Shown in pieces: positions 18,108 through 28,900 of a stretch of 64,000 nt of DNA. Below the pieces are notes generated by a model. It searched no databases and had not been told where the DNA came from. It saw nothing but the letters and a program-made list of their open reading frames with translations. Each line of letters opens with the position of its first letter. Positions within the stretch are counted from its first letter, which is position 1. Source of the stretch: CAYQLY01 sp964418605 (GTDB lineage: Bacteria; Bacteroidota; Bacteroidia; Cytophagales; Cyclobacteriaceae); assembly GCA_964418605.1 (NCBI GenBank), contig CAYQLY010000001.1, positions 62,001 to 126,000 on the forward strand, in the 5' to 3' direction. Made by a program: the position numbers and the translations under genes.

Positions 18108-18187
18108 TAATAAATCGTATTGTTGTTTTTCTAATTTATATATAATTTAAATGTGATACAAACAATTATTATTATTAAAGAATAAAA

Positions 18188-18222
18188 CCACCAAGCCTAT
18201 AGCCAACTTGGTGGCTTTATAT
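18188..18222 (-). terminator. Intrinsic terminator after the S9 peptidase
   Basis: An 8-bp stem CCACCAAG/CTTGGTGG (18188-18195 with 18207-18214), followed on the minus strand by TTTTATT, a few bases past the peptidase stop codon. Confidence 0.7.
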
Positions 18223-18226
18223 TCTT

Positions 18227-20110
18227 TTATTTTTTGAGAAGATGTTTGTTTAGAAATTTTTCCATAGCTCCGTAGAACTCAAAATTATTCTCTTCATTAT
18301 AAAAACCATGCCCTTCATTTTCTTTTACAATATATTCCACATCAATACCTCTTTTTCTAAGAGCATCAACCATTTGATCAGATTCTGCCTTATTGACACG
18401 TGGATCTTTGGCTCCTTGGGCTATTAATAAAGGAACTTTGATTTTATCTACGTTGAGCAAAGGGGATGTTTTTATAAATTGTTCTTTATCTTTTTCGGGA
18501 TTCCCAACCATTTCATATACCATGTCTAACAGAGGTTTCCAATAGGGAGGAAAACTTTTCAAAAAAGTAAATATACTGGAAGGGCCTACATAGTCAATGC
18601 CGCAGGCATATAAATTTGGTGTAAAGGTAACACCAGCAAGTGTGGCATAACCTCCATAGCTTGCTCCATAGATAGCGACTCGCTTTGGATCAGCTATTCC
18701 TTCGTTGATGAGCCATTGCACTCCATCGGTAATATCATCTTGCATTTTTAATCCCCATTGTTTGCAAGAAGCTTCCAAGAATTTTCTTCCATAGCCGGTA
18801 GATCCTCTGAAGTTCATCTGTAAAACAGCATAGCCTCGATTAGCTAAAAATTGTACTTCAGGATTATATTGCCATTCATCTCTATACCAAGGTCCTCCAT
18901 GTGGATTGATAACCACCGGTAAATTTTTTGCTTTTTTACCTTTTGGTAAGGTTAAATACCCATGAATGGTCAGTCCATCTCGAGAGGTGTAAGAGATGGG
19001 TTTCATATCGCATAGCTTCTTTTCATCAAGCCAAGGACGGCTGTTAGCTAGTAGTTTTGATGTATTATTCTCTTTATCATAGAGATAATAAGTACCTGGT
19101 GATTTATCATTAGAGATTAGGATAATAAGTGTGTTTTCTTTTTTATCGTTGGCTACAATACTAACTTCATAGGTAGGAAATTTTTTTTCTAGATTTTTGA
19201 ATAGTGTCTCATCTTCTTTATTTATAAAATGACGTTGCTTTTTCCAAGTGGTAAATGTAATATGATTCAGTCTTTGTTTTTCTTCTGAATAACCTACGCT
19301 TTTAATATCTACTTCAGGATGCTCAAAAATGACTTCTATTTCTTTTCCTTTTTCGAGATCAAATTTTACCAGTGCACTCTTGTCTCGACCAAGATTAGAG
19401 GAGGCATAAAGAAATTGATTATCAAAGCTAAAAAGTAAAGGTGTTACAGATTCTTTGAAAGAGTTAGTTAATATAATTTTAAATGAATCTGTTTCTTCCT
19501 TTCTGTAAAGCATACTTTGGTTTACACCATCCGTAGTAATAGCTAATCGTACTTTTCCATTATGATCGGTGAACCATGTTTGAATATTTCCAGGATTTTG
19601 AGCTACTAGCTTGATTTCTCCTGTTGCAACATTCAATCGGTATACATCAAATATTTTTTTATTGGTTTTATTCATTCGAATTAAAAGATCTGTCTCACTT
19701 TTTTCTAGAAAGTTAATGGGTAGTGCTTGAACACTATCATAAGGGGTAATATCTTTTTCATTTTTTCCTTCTTTGTCTACTGAAAAAGCATGGTAATTTT
19801 CATCACCTCCAAAATCTCGAAAATACACTAAATGATCATTCCCTTTCCAGGCATAGCCGGCGATGTCACGATCTTTAACATGTGTAATCTGAATAGGTGT
19901 GCCTCCATTTGCTTTTTGCACGAAAATATTCATCCTGTTTTCATATGGAGCTAAGAAAGAAATATACTTTCCATCCGGTGAAATTGAAAAAGATTCTTTT
20001 TCAGGGTTTCTAAAAAAATCGCGTAAGGGGATTTGATTTGTTTGGGCTGTACTCATATAAGTTAATAAGCTCAGCAAGCTGATTTGTACTAAACGAATTG
20101 TGTTTTTCAT
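18227..20110 (-). CDS. S9 family prolyl oligopeptidase-like peptidase
   Basis: 627 residues, exported (signal peptide ending near YMSTAQ). An N-terminal seven-bladed beta-propeller region (about 30-380) is followed by an alpha/beta hydrolase domain (about 385-627). The nucleophile is Ser484 in GASYGGY; the remaining triad residues are the Asp in AQGAKDPRVNKAE and the His in NEGHGFYNEEN. The oxyanion region HGGPWYRDEW is typical of acylaminoacyl-peptidases. It probably trims peptides in the periplasm. It lies 55 bases downstream of a TonB receptor gene, so peptide uptake with that receptor is a reasonable inference. Confidence 0.92.
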   Translation of the reverse strand: MKNTIRLVQISLLSLLTYMSTAQTNQIPLRDFFRNPEKESFSISPDGKYISFLAPYENRMNIFVQKANGGTPIQITHVKDRDIAGYAWKGNDHLVYFRDFGGDENYHAFSVDKEGKNEKDITPYDSVQALPINFLEKSETDLLIRMNKTNKKIFDVYRLNVATGEIKLVAQNPGNIQTWFTDHNGKVRLAITTDGVNQSMLYRKEETDSFKIILTNSFKESVTPLLFSFDNQFLYASSNLGRDKSALVKFDLEKGKEIEVIFEHPEVDIKSVGYSEEKQRLNHITFTTWKKQRHFINKEDETLFKNLEKKFPTYEVSIVANDKKENTLIILISNDKSPGTYYLYDKENNTSKLLANSRPWLDEKKLCDMKPISYTSRDGLTIHGYLTLPKGKKAKNLPVVINPHGGPWYRDEWQYNPEVQFLANRGYAVLQMNFRGSTGYGRKFLEASCKQWGLKMQDDITDGVQWLINEGIADPKRVAIYGASYGGYATLAGVTFTPNLYACGIDYVGPSSIFTFLKSFPPYWKPLLDMVYEMVGNPEKDKEQFIKTSPLLNVDKIKVPLLIAQGAKDPRVNKAESDQMVDALRKRGIDVEYIVKENEGHGFYNEENNFEFYGAMEKFLNKHLLKK

Positions 20111-20165
20111 ATATATTTTGGTTTATTGCTATCATTATTTTATTTCATCTAAAATACCATATACA

Positions 20166-22574
20166 TCACATTCCACTGCTACGTTTGCGCTCTTCTTCAT
20201 TGCCTGATTTTTTTTCTTTGTATTTTACCTTTTCATTGCCAAATCGGTATTGAATGGTAAGACGAATTTGTCTTGAGTCTCTATAGATATTCATTTCTTG
20301 TTGGATGTTGTTGGTTAGGGCAAAGCTACGGATTTTGTTTGTTTTGAATATATCATCTCCATGGATAGCTAATTGTAAACGATTTTCTAAAAATAAGAAA
20401 CGAATGCCTGTATTCAGTTGATAAATTGAATTAAGTCGATATATATTGTCTATACCAGGAAATAAATACCAGAAATTTATTTCGGCTATAATGGTTTTTT
20501 TCTTATTGCATATTATTTGACTGTTAGAGCTCACATAGCTTCTCCATCCTTCTAATGGTTCTATTCCTTGTAATGTTGGTTTTATTTGGGTGTAATAAAT
20601 GTCGACGTAATTAGTATTTTCCAACCAGTGCCATGGGCGAAGCGAGAGGTTGGCATACCAACCGTAGGAATATTCTGTGAAAGCGTTTAAAAATTTAAAA
20701 ACTTGAGTGGTAGATCCTGGTTCTATCCATGAAACTTGACTGCGCTCATTTTGTATGTGACTCATATAAAGAGATGTGTTGAATAAGCTTTTATAGGTGT
20801 AGCCCCACTCGATATTATCTGTAAAAGAAGGTTGCAAAAAAGGATTCCCTTCTCCATACGAATATAAGCTAAGATAAAACCGAGATGGATTGAGTTGCGA
20901 ATAATACGGACGACTAATTCGTCTGCCATAACTCCATGAGAATATATGATTGTCTGTCAACTGGTAGGTCGCATAAAATGTTGGAAATAGTTTTTTGTAG
21001 TTATTAGGAGTAGTTTGATTGAGTGTTCTTGAAAAACCTTTGGTTTGTGTATATTCACCCCGTAGGCCCATTTTCCAATCCCACTTTCTCCAAGTTTTGC
21101 TTACACTAATATAAAGAGCCTGTATGTGTTCATCATAAGTGAAAGCATTTGACAGATCGGGATCAGGTTGATATAGGGTATTGACTAATTTGTGAAAATC
21201 AACCTTGCTTTGATTTTGGATAAAGCTTAATTTTCCTCCGCAAGAAAGAGCACCCCATGAATAAGGCAGATTGAAATCTGGGCTTAATGTAAAAATACGG
21301 ATCTGGCTAGAGCTGGTCGAAGAATAGCCTTGTTTTGAATTGGGTAGTTCCTGGCCTAAGCTTCCATAACTTAATGTGTTAAAATATTGTGTGTTTGGTG
21401 AATTGAGTAAGTAGCTATCGCCATTAAGCGTAAAGGTTTTTCCTGTACTATCTAATTTCTGTTCAAGATAAATGGTTATCAGATGTGTAGTATTGGAAGA
21501 GTTATTATTACTATTTGTTATCATGGTGGAATCAATTAGTTGAGTACCATTATTTAAAATAGATAGATGGCTGGTTACAGGATTGGCTCCATTTGACCAA
21601 TTTCCTTGATAAACTCCAGACAACAAAGTTTTCGATGTAAGTCGATAGTCTATACTAGTTTGTATGCTTGTATTTTTTCTATATTTTTTTATTATACCAC
21701 TATTTTTCCATGCTTGATGAGGATAGTTAATTGATGTATTTACTCTTTCTTGAGTTGAGCCGTCAGATGAGTTGAGATTAATAGAAGTGGATAATTTTCC
21801 TTTATTATAAGTCAGGTTTCCGCTACCTGAAACTGTGGGATAGGTGGCTTGTGTATAACCTGACCGAAGAATAGTTTGGTATCCCTTTTTTCTATTTTTT
21901 TTTCGTACAATATTAATTAATCCGCTATTTCCTTCAGCATCATACTTGGCTGGTGGATTGGTGATAACTTCAATTCTGGCAATTTCATCGGCTGGCATAG
22001 ATCTTAGAAAATTAATTAGTTCTTCACCAGAGAGTTTAATTAACTTATCATCAATCAGTACATTTACGGTTGACTTGCCTATTAATTTAATTTGATTATC
22101 ATCTATTCGTACACCCGGTGTTTTGTTTAAAGCCTCCGACACGTTACTGCCAATGTTGCTTATACTGTTTTCAACATTAAAAATCAGTCGATCGGCTTTA
22201 CGCTCAATCAGTGCTTTTTGATCTGTAACTACAACTTCATTTAGCTCATTGATCGAACTTATTAGGTCGACATTGATAGTCGTATCGCCATTAAGTATAA
22301 AAGGTATTTTTTTTGTTTCACAGGTTACATACGAAAAAATAAGTTTATACTTTCCAACATGTAATGGACCTAAGATGTAGTTTCCTATACTATCTGAGAA
22401 AGTAGATCTTATAGGTATTGAATCTTTTTGCAATACAACGGTAGTGAACTCTAGGGGATGGTTTTGTTTGTCAACGACCTTTCCCTTTATGGTGTATTGT
22501 CCGTAGACTATTTTTCCACTAGTCAAGAGACAAGTTACCAATCCGATTTGTACTAGATGAATGTTGTATTTCAT
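20166..22574 (-). CDS. TonB-dependent receptor (outer-membrane beta-barrel family)
   Basis: 802 residues with a signal peptide ending near GKIVYGQ. A carboxypeptidase-regulatory-like domain (YTIKGKVVDKQNHPLEFTTV) is followed by the plug (LIDDKLIKLSGEELINFLRS, VITNPPAKYDAEGNSGLIN) and a barrel of the OMP_b-brl_3 type. It is a paralogue in architecture of the receptor at 15681. It lies between a PspC-domain gene (58 bases upstream) and the S9 peptidase gene, and may belong to the PadR-controlled run. The ligand is unknown. Confidence 0.88.
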   Translation of the reverse strand: MKYNIHLVQIGLVTCLLTSGKIVYGQYTIKGKVVDKQNHPLEFTTVVLQKDSIPIRSTFSDSIGNYILGPLHVGKYKLIFSYVTCETKKIPFILNGDTTINVDLISSINELNEVVVTDQKALIERKADRLIFNVENSISNIGSNVSEALNKTPGVRIDDNQIKLIGKSTVNVLIDDKLIKLSGEELINFLRSMPADEIARIEVITNPPAKYDAEGNSGLINIVRKKNRKKGYQTILRSGYTQATYPTVSGSGNLTYNKGKLSTSINLNSSDGSTQERVNTSINYPHQAWKNSGIIKKYRKNTSIQTSIDYRLTSKTLLSGVYQGNWSNGANPVTSHLSILNNGTQLIDSTMITNSNNNSSNTTHLITIYLEQKLDSTGKTFTLNGDSYLLNSPNTQYFNTLSYGSLGQELPNSKQGYSSTSSSQIRIFTLSPDFNLPYSWGALSCGGKLSFIQNQSKVDFHKLVNTLYQPDPDLSNAFTYDEHIQALYISVSKTWRKWDWKMGLRGEYTQTKGFSRTLNQTTPNNYKKLFPTFYATYQLTDNHIFSWSYGRRISRPYYSQLNPSRFYLSLYSYGEGNPFLQPSFTDNIEWGYTYKSLFNTSLYMSHIQNERSQVSWIEPGSTTQVFKFLNAFTEYSYGWYANLSLRPWHWLENTNYVDIYYTQIKPTLQGIEPLEGWRSYVSSNSQIICNKKKTIIAEINFWYLFPGIDNIYRLNSIYQLNTGIRFLFLENRLQLAIHGDDIFKTNKIRSFALTNNIQQEMNIYRDSRQIRLTIQYRFGNEKVKYKEKKSGNEEERKRSSGM

Positions 22575-22632
22575 AGGGTATGTTTGGTATGATAGTTAAT
22601 GTTGTGTGTTATCACCATTGTTTTATTTTATA

Positions 22633-24345
22633 TTATTCATCGAAAAGCTCTAGTTCATCTTCAGTAAAAACCCATGTATTATCACCTGGCTCATCTAGAT
22701 CGTAGTCTGTCTTATCAATCAATCGAGCTGAATGAGAATCCCAAGATGAGTCTAGGTAGAACCGTTGATGATAAGGTATATAAATAGTTAGGCTTAATCG
22801 TTGTGCACGAAAATAAATTCCTGAGTCTATTTTTATATTAGTGTTTAGAGTTAAAATGGAGTCCTTGAAAATAATAGGATAGCGTATTACTTCTGCATTT
22901 TTTATTGCTTCGTCTGAACTTGATCCTCTGGCAGAATAAGTTTGAACGACTTTAAGCTGTTTGCCTTCGTAACCGACAATATTGATTTTTAACCCTTTAT
23001 AAACGTGTTTGTTTTTCCCCTCGTTTAGTATGAAATGTAAACATTTATTATTTTTTATATCAAATGCAGATTCTTTAGTTATTTTTTCCTCATATCTAAT
23101 TTTTTTGAGCTGTGGTACAGCAGAGATTACAAATCCACCTATACTAATAAGCCATAGCCCCATTAAAATCCACAAAAAACGCAAACTTGCTAGACGTCGT
23201 TTGATCATACTAATACCTGCTATAAACAAACCTAGAAAAGGAGCAAACAATAGAATAAATGAGAAAATAAGAACAGGTAGTGTTAAAAGATCCTGAGCAA
23301 ATGGAACAGATACATCATTAATCGTGACCTCCCCTGAAACTAGTCCGAAAAGAGCTGACCATCCGATGACAAGCCCCACCATCGTCGTTAGCCCAATTAT
23401 AATCAGCAGTGTGCCAATGAAGATTCTAGTCAGTTGGCCAATTGGACGAAGAATTTTACCTAGTATTCTGAAAGGGAATAGAAGAACTTGAGCTAAATTA
23501 CTTTCATTTTTTTTCTCTGTATCGTTTTTAATGTTATCAGCAATATTGGAAAGGGTAATAGGCTCACCTTGCATTTGCATTTTTTCAGTAACTGTTTTTG
23601 CTTCAGGTGTAATGACCCATAGTATGATATAAAAAATAATACCTCCACCTCCTAAAAAAATAGATAATACAAATAAAATACGTACAAGCGCTATATCCAA
23701 CTGAAAGTAGTCGGCAAGTCCGCTGGCTACGCCACCGATAGTTTTTGCTTCAGCATTTCGGAATAGCTTTTTTTTATTTGAATGATCTTCCAATTGTTCG
23801 CTTTCTGGAATAGCTATCCATAGAATAATGTAAGTCAGTAAGGATATTCCCCCCAAACTTATAGATAGTGAAAAGTGAGGATTAATATTAATAATTTTAA
23901 TTAAGCTTGACCCTATAAATAAAACAGCCCAAGCTATTCGGATAATGAGTGGGTCTATGTTTAGATAATTAGCTAATCCACTAGCTACTCCTGCTATAAT
24001 TTTCTTTTTTTTATCTCGGTATAATCGTTTTTTAACACGTTTATTTTCTTTTGCTGTATCCGTTTTTTGATAGGTTTCTTCTGATTTTTTAAAATCAAGT
24101 GTAGTCCCCATTATTTTTATAAGGTGATCGATATCGTCAGAGGTCACTACAGCTGTTGGAGAAGGTAACTTAGCTGAAAGGATTTCGGCTATTCTATTTT
24201 CAATATCTTCTATGATTTCATGATGATCGTCATAACTTGAAAAGTAGTGATGAATGCTAGTTAAATAGGCTTTCAATTTCTCATATCCATCTTCTTCAAT
24301 GTGGAAGAGGATCCTGTTAATGGAAATACTGATTGTTTTTTTCAT
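22633..24345 (-). CDS. PspC-domain membrane protein (two PspC domains)
   Basis: 570 residues from ATG 24345 (MKKTISISIN), the usual start of this family; a longer frame to 24420 would overlap the padR gene and is rejected. The N-terminal 90 residues are a helical region. Two PspC domains follow, each beginning with a conserved basic segment and GVASGLA (near residues 106 and 193), and each with membrane helices. More helices follow, then a C-terminal soluble beta-rich region ending in acidic residues. It lies 26 bases after padR, a pairing widespread in Bacteroidota, consistent with a PadR-controlled envelope-stress response. The role is inferred from the family. Confidence 0.85.
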   Translation of the reverse strand: MKKTISISINRILFHIEEDGYEKLKAYLTSIHHYFSSYDDHHEIIEDIENRIAEILSAKLPSPTAVVTSDDIDHLIKIMGTTLDFKKSEETYQKTDTAKENKRVKKRLYRDKKKKIIAGVASGLANYLNIDPLIIRIAWAVLFIGSSLIKIININPHFSLSISLGGISLLTYIILWIAIPESEQLEDHSNKKKLFRNAEAKTIGGVASGLADYFQLDIALVRILFVLSIFLGGGGIIFYIILWVITPEAKTVTEKMQMQGEPITLSNIADNIKNDTEKKNESNLAQVLLFPFRILGKILRPIGQLTRIFIGTLLIIIGLTTMVGLVIGWSALFGLVSGEVTINDVSVPFAQDLLTLPVLIFSFILLFAPFLGLFIAGISMIKRRLASLRFLWILMGLWLISIGGFVISAVPQLKKIRYEEKITKESAFDIKNNKCLHFILNEGKNKHVYKGLKINIVGYEGKQLKVVQTYSARGSSSDEAIKNAEVIRYPIIFKDSILTLNTNIKIDSGIYFRAQRLSLTIYIPYHQRFYLDSSWDSHSARLIDKTDYDLDEPGDNTWVFTEDELELFDE

Positions 24346-24371
24346 ACGGTATTTAATTTTTTTTAGTGTTG

Positions 24372-24701
24372 TTATTTTTTGTGTATTATTTTTTCTGTTG
24401 ATTCTACTATCTCTTTCCACGTTTTTTCTAATTCCTGTAGAAATTGCTTACCATTGGTTGTTAAGGTATAGTACTTGCGTGGGGGGCCTGAAGCAGACTC
24501 GATCCATTTATAGTCCAAGAGTTCCATTTTTCGTAACCTGCTGAGCAGGGGATATAACGTTCCCTCCACGACTACCATTTTAGCGCGCATTAATTCGTCG
24601 AGTAGGTCAGAGGCATATATTTCTCCTCTTGAAATAATGTGAAGCACACAAAATTCCAGAATCCCTTTTCGCATTTGTATGTGTGCATTTTCAATATCCA
24701 T
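24372..24701 (-). CDS. PadR family transcriptional regulator
   Basis: 109-residue winged-helix repressor. The conserved PadR elements are visible: RKGILEFCVLHIISRGEIYA, EGTLYPLLSRLRKMELLDY (the DNA-recognition region) and GPPRKYYTLTTNGK (wing), ending with a short helix for dimerisation. It is the first gene of the pspC run, and a long inverted repeat overlaps its own promoter, so autoregulation is likely. Confidence 0.92.
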   Translation of the reverse strand: MDIENAHIQMRKGILEFCVLHIISRGEIYASDLLDELMRAKMVVVEGTLYPLLSRLRKMELLDYKWIESASGPPRKYYTLTTNGKQFLQELEKTWKEIVESTEKIIHKK

Positions 24702-24726
24702 TGACTTGATTTAATAATTAGTTATA

Positions 24727-24757
24727 CAAATATATAACATACTATCTTGTATTGCAA
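24727..24757 (-). promoter_or_regulatory. Promoter of padR-pspC
   Basis: On the minus strand, TTG (24757-24755), 20-bp spacer, TATATTTG (24734-24727), ending 25 bases before the padR start codon. The spacer is filled by the inverted repeat described separately. Confidence 0.6.
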
Positions 24758-24770
24758 GGTAATATGTTAT
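24734..24770. promoter_or_regulatory. Probable PadR operator (inverted repeat)
   Basis: Two 16-base arms, ATAACATACTATCTTG and CAAGGTAATATGTTAT, separated by 5 bases; only 2 of 16 positions do not pair. The outer ATAACAT/ATGTTAT halves resemble known PadR-type sites (ATGT and ACAT halves). It sits exactly between the -33 and -7 elements of the padR promoter and about 64 bases before the divergent PorV2-like gene, so it could control both. Confidence 0.6.
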
Positions 24771-24797
24771 AAAAAAATAAAAAATATTATTTTTGCT

Positions 24798-24805
24798 TAA
24801 ATTTG
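24798..24805 (+). promoter_or_regulatory. Possible -7 box for the PorV2-like gene
   Basis: TAAATTTG fits TAnnTTTG, 29 bases before the start codon. The -33 region is A-rich and has no clear TTG. Confidence 0.35.
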
Positions 24806-24833
24806 TACTATTATTTATTAGATAGTTACTATT

Positions 24834-25907
24834 TTGAAAAATTGTATTTTTTTAATTGTGGTATGTGTTGGAATAAGCCATAAAATGCATGCTCAAGTAT
24901 CTGCTCCAAAATACAGCAATGAATTTTTGAATTTGGGGGTAGGTGCAAAGGCATTAGGCATGTCGGGTGCTCAAGTTGCTTCCGTACAAGATGTCACAGC
25001 GGGCTATTGGAATCCAGCCGGTCTACTGAAGATAAAGGAAAAGTATGATATTGGTTTTATGCATGCAGAGTATTTTGCTGGTATTGCTAAATATGATTAC
25101 TTGGGGTTTGCTACACCAATTGATTCCATGAGTCATCTAGGTCTCACACTGATTCGGTTTGGTATAGATGATATTCCGGATACACGTTTTTTGTACGATG
25201 CAGGAGGTGCTATTAATTTTTCAAACATTCGTTTTTTTTCAGCTGTTGATTATGCGTTTATTATATCCTATACTCGAAAAAGCAAATTGGTAAAAGGATT
25301 AAGTATAGGAGGTAATTTTAAAATCATTCGTCGTGTTGTAGGTGAGTTTGCACATGCTTGGGGTATTGGATTTGATATAGCAGCGCAATATCATCTTAAT
25401 AAATGGAATATGGGGGCGATACTGAGAGATGCTACAACAACATTTAATGCATGGACGATTAATACGGATTTATTAAAAATAGTTTATCAGCAAACAGGTA
25501 ATGCTATTTCAAAAAATTCTAAGGAGGTTACCTTACCACGTTTATTTATAGGAGTGAGTAGAGAGTTTACGATTAAGAATAAATTAACTGTTATGCCTGC
25601 TTTTGATTTTACGGTTAGCTTTGATGGAAAAAGAAATGTGTTGTTAAAAACACCTATTGTTTCATTTGATCCTGTGATGGGTGTTCAGGTGGGGTATGCA
25701 CATATGATTTTTTTAAGAGCGGGTATTCGGAATATTCAAGAGGTGAAACGATTTGATGGTACAACGTATCGAACCGTTCAACCTGATTTTGGTTTGGGTA
25801 TAGCTGTATATAAATTTACATTGGATTATGCATTAACTAATATAGGAAGTCAAGGCGAAGGATTATTTTCACATATTTTTTCTCTTCGTGTTGCTTTTAC
25901 AAAATAA
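24834..25907 (+). CDS. PorV/PorQ-family outer-membrane protein (PorV2-like, type IX secretion)
   Basis: 357 residues beginning at a TTG codon (no ATG upstream in frame before a stop); the signal peptide ends near KMHAQ. The mature N-terminus has the family's pattern NLGVGAKALGMSGAQVAS...YWNPAGL, seen in PorV and PorQ, outer-membrane barrel proteins that shuttle type IX cargo. The next gene encodes a C25/PorU2-like peptidase, and the pairing favours the PorV2 subgroup. The role in cargo attachment is inferred from the family; the subgroup is less certain than the family. Confidence 0.8.
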   Translation: MKNCIFLIVVCVGISHKMHAQVSAPKYSNEFLNLGVGAKALGMSGAQVASVQDVTAGYWNPAGLLKIKEKYDIGFMHAEYFAGIAKYDYLGFATPIDSMSHLGLTLIRFGIDDIPDTRFLYDAGGAINFSNIRFFSAVDYAFIISYTRKSKLVKGLSIGGNFKIIRRVVGEFAHAWGIGFDIAAQYHLNKWNMGAILRDATTTFNAWTINTDLLKIVYQQTGNAISKNSKEVTLPRLFIGVSREFTIKNKLTVMPAFDFTVSFDGKRNVLLKTPIVSFDPVMGVQVGYAHMIFLRAGIRNIQEVKRFDGTTYRTVQPDFGLGIAVYKFTLDYALTNIGSQGEGLFSHIFSLRVAFTK

Positions 25908-25966
25908 AAAAGTTGAATAATATGCATGTGTTATATAACATATATTTAAAAAATAAGTTTTTATAT

Positions 25967-28900
25967 ATGAAGAAAGTGTTTGTTGTTATAGCAGTTTTGT
26001 TTTTTTTAAAAACTAGAGAAGAGTCGAATGTTTATGCTCAAGTTGGTAATGAATGGATTGTTTATACCCAGCCTTATGTAAAAATAAAAGTAGCTGAAGA
26101 TAAAATATATCGTCTGACTTATCAAAATCTTTCAGATGCCGGATTCCCTGTGGCAGGTGATCCTCGAAGGTTTCAATTATTTTATCGTGGTGTGCAGCAA
26201 GCTATTTTAGTGCAAGGTGAAGGCGATGGTGTATTTGATAACACAGATTATATTGAGTTTTATGGACAAAAGAATAATGGGTACTTAGACCAGTATTTAT
26301 ATGTAACACCTACTGATCAGCCTAATCCTTATTATAATATCTATTCAGATTCTACTGCTCTTTTTTTAACTATAGGTGCATCGAACGGAAAAAGAATGAG
26401 TTCGTTTTCTCAACCCAATATGGGGCTTCCTGCAGAGCCTTATCATTTGGAAGAAAAACTACTTGTTTTAAGTAATGAGTATTCTGAAGGACAGAGGTAT
26501 CCTTATGGAAGTTTAGAAGGTAGGGCGTCTTTAAGTAGTTTTGATAAAGCAGAAGGATGGACGGGCGTTACTGTCAGTAAAGGAGCACAGTTGACATATA
26601 CCATTACTGGAGTTGATAATATTGTTTCTACAGGACCTAAGCCATCTATTGACGCCATGGTTGTTGGTCGAAATAACAGGCTCCATAAGGTTAATATAGC
26701 TGTAGGGCCTGCTACGTTACGATCTATTAGAGATGTTAATTTTGACTATTTTGATAAGTTTTTAGTATCTGAACTCTTAGAGTTTGCAGATATTACAGGT
26801 ACAGGTGAGTTCAAAGTACGACTTACAGTTAATGGCGATCCTTTTGATCCTGGTCCTGATGCTGCATCTGTTTCCTATATTAAATTTCTTTTCCCTCAAC
26901 TTACAGATATGTCAGGAGTCTCTTCTAAGATTTTTCAATTGGAAGCTCGACCTGGGGGAAAGTCTTATATTGAAATTACGAATGCGCCTGTTGTTTCTGC
27001 TATTTATGATATTACAGATGTTAATAATGTAAGTGTTGTAGGATTTACACAAGTAGGTACTCAAGTTAATTGTGTTGTATCTAATACAATCTCAAGGAGA
27101 AAATTATTAGTTACATCCAATCCACCATTGCTTCCAAACATTGAACGAGTCAATTTCCGAAAGATAGATCCTGCTAAGCATAATTATTTAATTATCACAC
27201 ATAAATCTTTGACAGGTCCTGCCGGAGGTTTTTCAAATGCATCTCGAGCTTATGCCGATTACCGAGCTTCTGTAGGAGGTGGGAAGTATGATACGTTGTT
27301 GATTGATATTGATCAAGTATATAATCAGTTTGCCTATGGTGAATTAGCACCTATTGCATTAAGAAGATTTGCTTCATTTATGTTGAAGACAGGTAAGCCA
27401 GAGTATTTATTTATTATTGGTAAGGCACGTCGTGTCATGGATAATTACAATCGAACTAATGCAGGTGGTGTAGCTGATCTGATTCCTCTGGGTGGTTGGC
27501 CTGGGTCAGATATTGTGTATACGTCTGGGTTGGGTACGGCAGTGTATGAACCTGCTATAGCCACAGGTCGACTATTAGCGCGAACACCTCAAGATATTAT
27601 TAACTATTTAAATAAAGTTAAAGAATATGAATCAGCACCACAGAATGATTTAGCAAAAAAAGAAATATTACAATTAAGCGGTGGTTTTTTACAAGGCGAG
27701 ATTGATACATTTAAATCATATATTCAAGGATTTAAAGCGATAGCTGAAGGAAAATATTTGGGGGCGCATGTTACTAATTTGAGTAAAAGTATCAATGCAG
27801 GTGTACAGCTTATTAATGTGTCTGAGTATGTGAATAAAGGATTAGTGCTATTGACTTTTCTTGGTCATGCTGCTCCGCGTGTCACGGATATTGAAATCGG
27901 TTTTGCATCAGATCCTTTTAATAATTATGTGAATAAGGGAAAATATTTTATGATGTTAGTGAATGGGTGTAATACAGCTAATGTATTTAATCCTACTGTT
28001 TCTTTGTCAGAAGATTGGACCTTGGTTCCTGATAAAGGAGCTATTTTGTTTTTAGCGAATAGCAGTGAAGCTGGTTATTCTAATATATTACGAAACTATT
28101 CCGATGTTTTTTATAAAGTTGCTTTTGCTGATTCTGTTTATTTAAATCAATCTGTTGGAAAAATTCAACAAGAAGTTATTCGTCGGTTTACTACTGATTA
28201 TGGTGATGATGAATTTTACATAGGATCTACACAGCAAATGTTTTTGCAAGGAGATCCCGCTATTCGACTATTCCCTTCAACTAAGCCAGACTATCAAATT
28301 GCCAATGATCAGCTGTTTATTAAATCATATGGCAACTTGCCACTTAATGCGTTATCGGATTCATTTAGCATAGCTTGTATTGTAAAAAACTTTGGAAGAG
28401 TTAAAAGTAATCTGCTTCCTATTCGTGTAAGACGTACATTGTCAACTGGTAAGGTTTTACAATATGATACTGTCGTTAATTCGACATATTATAAAGATAC
28501 TATTTATGTTAGAATTAAGTCTAAAGATGCAACTACGTTTGGATTGAATAAATTTGAAGTTGCTTTAGATCCTTATAATCTCATTGATGAAGTAGATGAA
28601 ACAAATAATACAGCATTCCTAGACTTTTTCATGCCGCTTAACAAAGTAGCACCATTGTATCCTATTGAGTTTTCAATTGTTAATACGCTTTCTGTTGACT
28701 TAATTGCTCAGCCTACTAATGTCTTGGCAGATGATAAAGAGTATCTTTTTGAGATAGATACCTCTTATTTATTTAATAGTGCATGGAAGCAGAAGAAGAT
28801 TTTTCTTAAAGACGGTGGACTTCCAAATTGGAAGGTTAATTTAATATCAAATAGCCCTGCTAATGATACTACTGCTTATTATTGGAGGATTAAGTTTAAT

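Noticed and set aside
24346..24420. Longer N-terminus for the PspC protein
   Set aside because: Adds 25 basic residues that overlap the padR coding end; the ATG at 24345 gives the standard family start.
25913..25966. Extra 18 residues at the start of the PorU2-like protein from a TTG
   Set aside because: The ATG at 25967 directly precedes a normal signal peptide.
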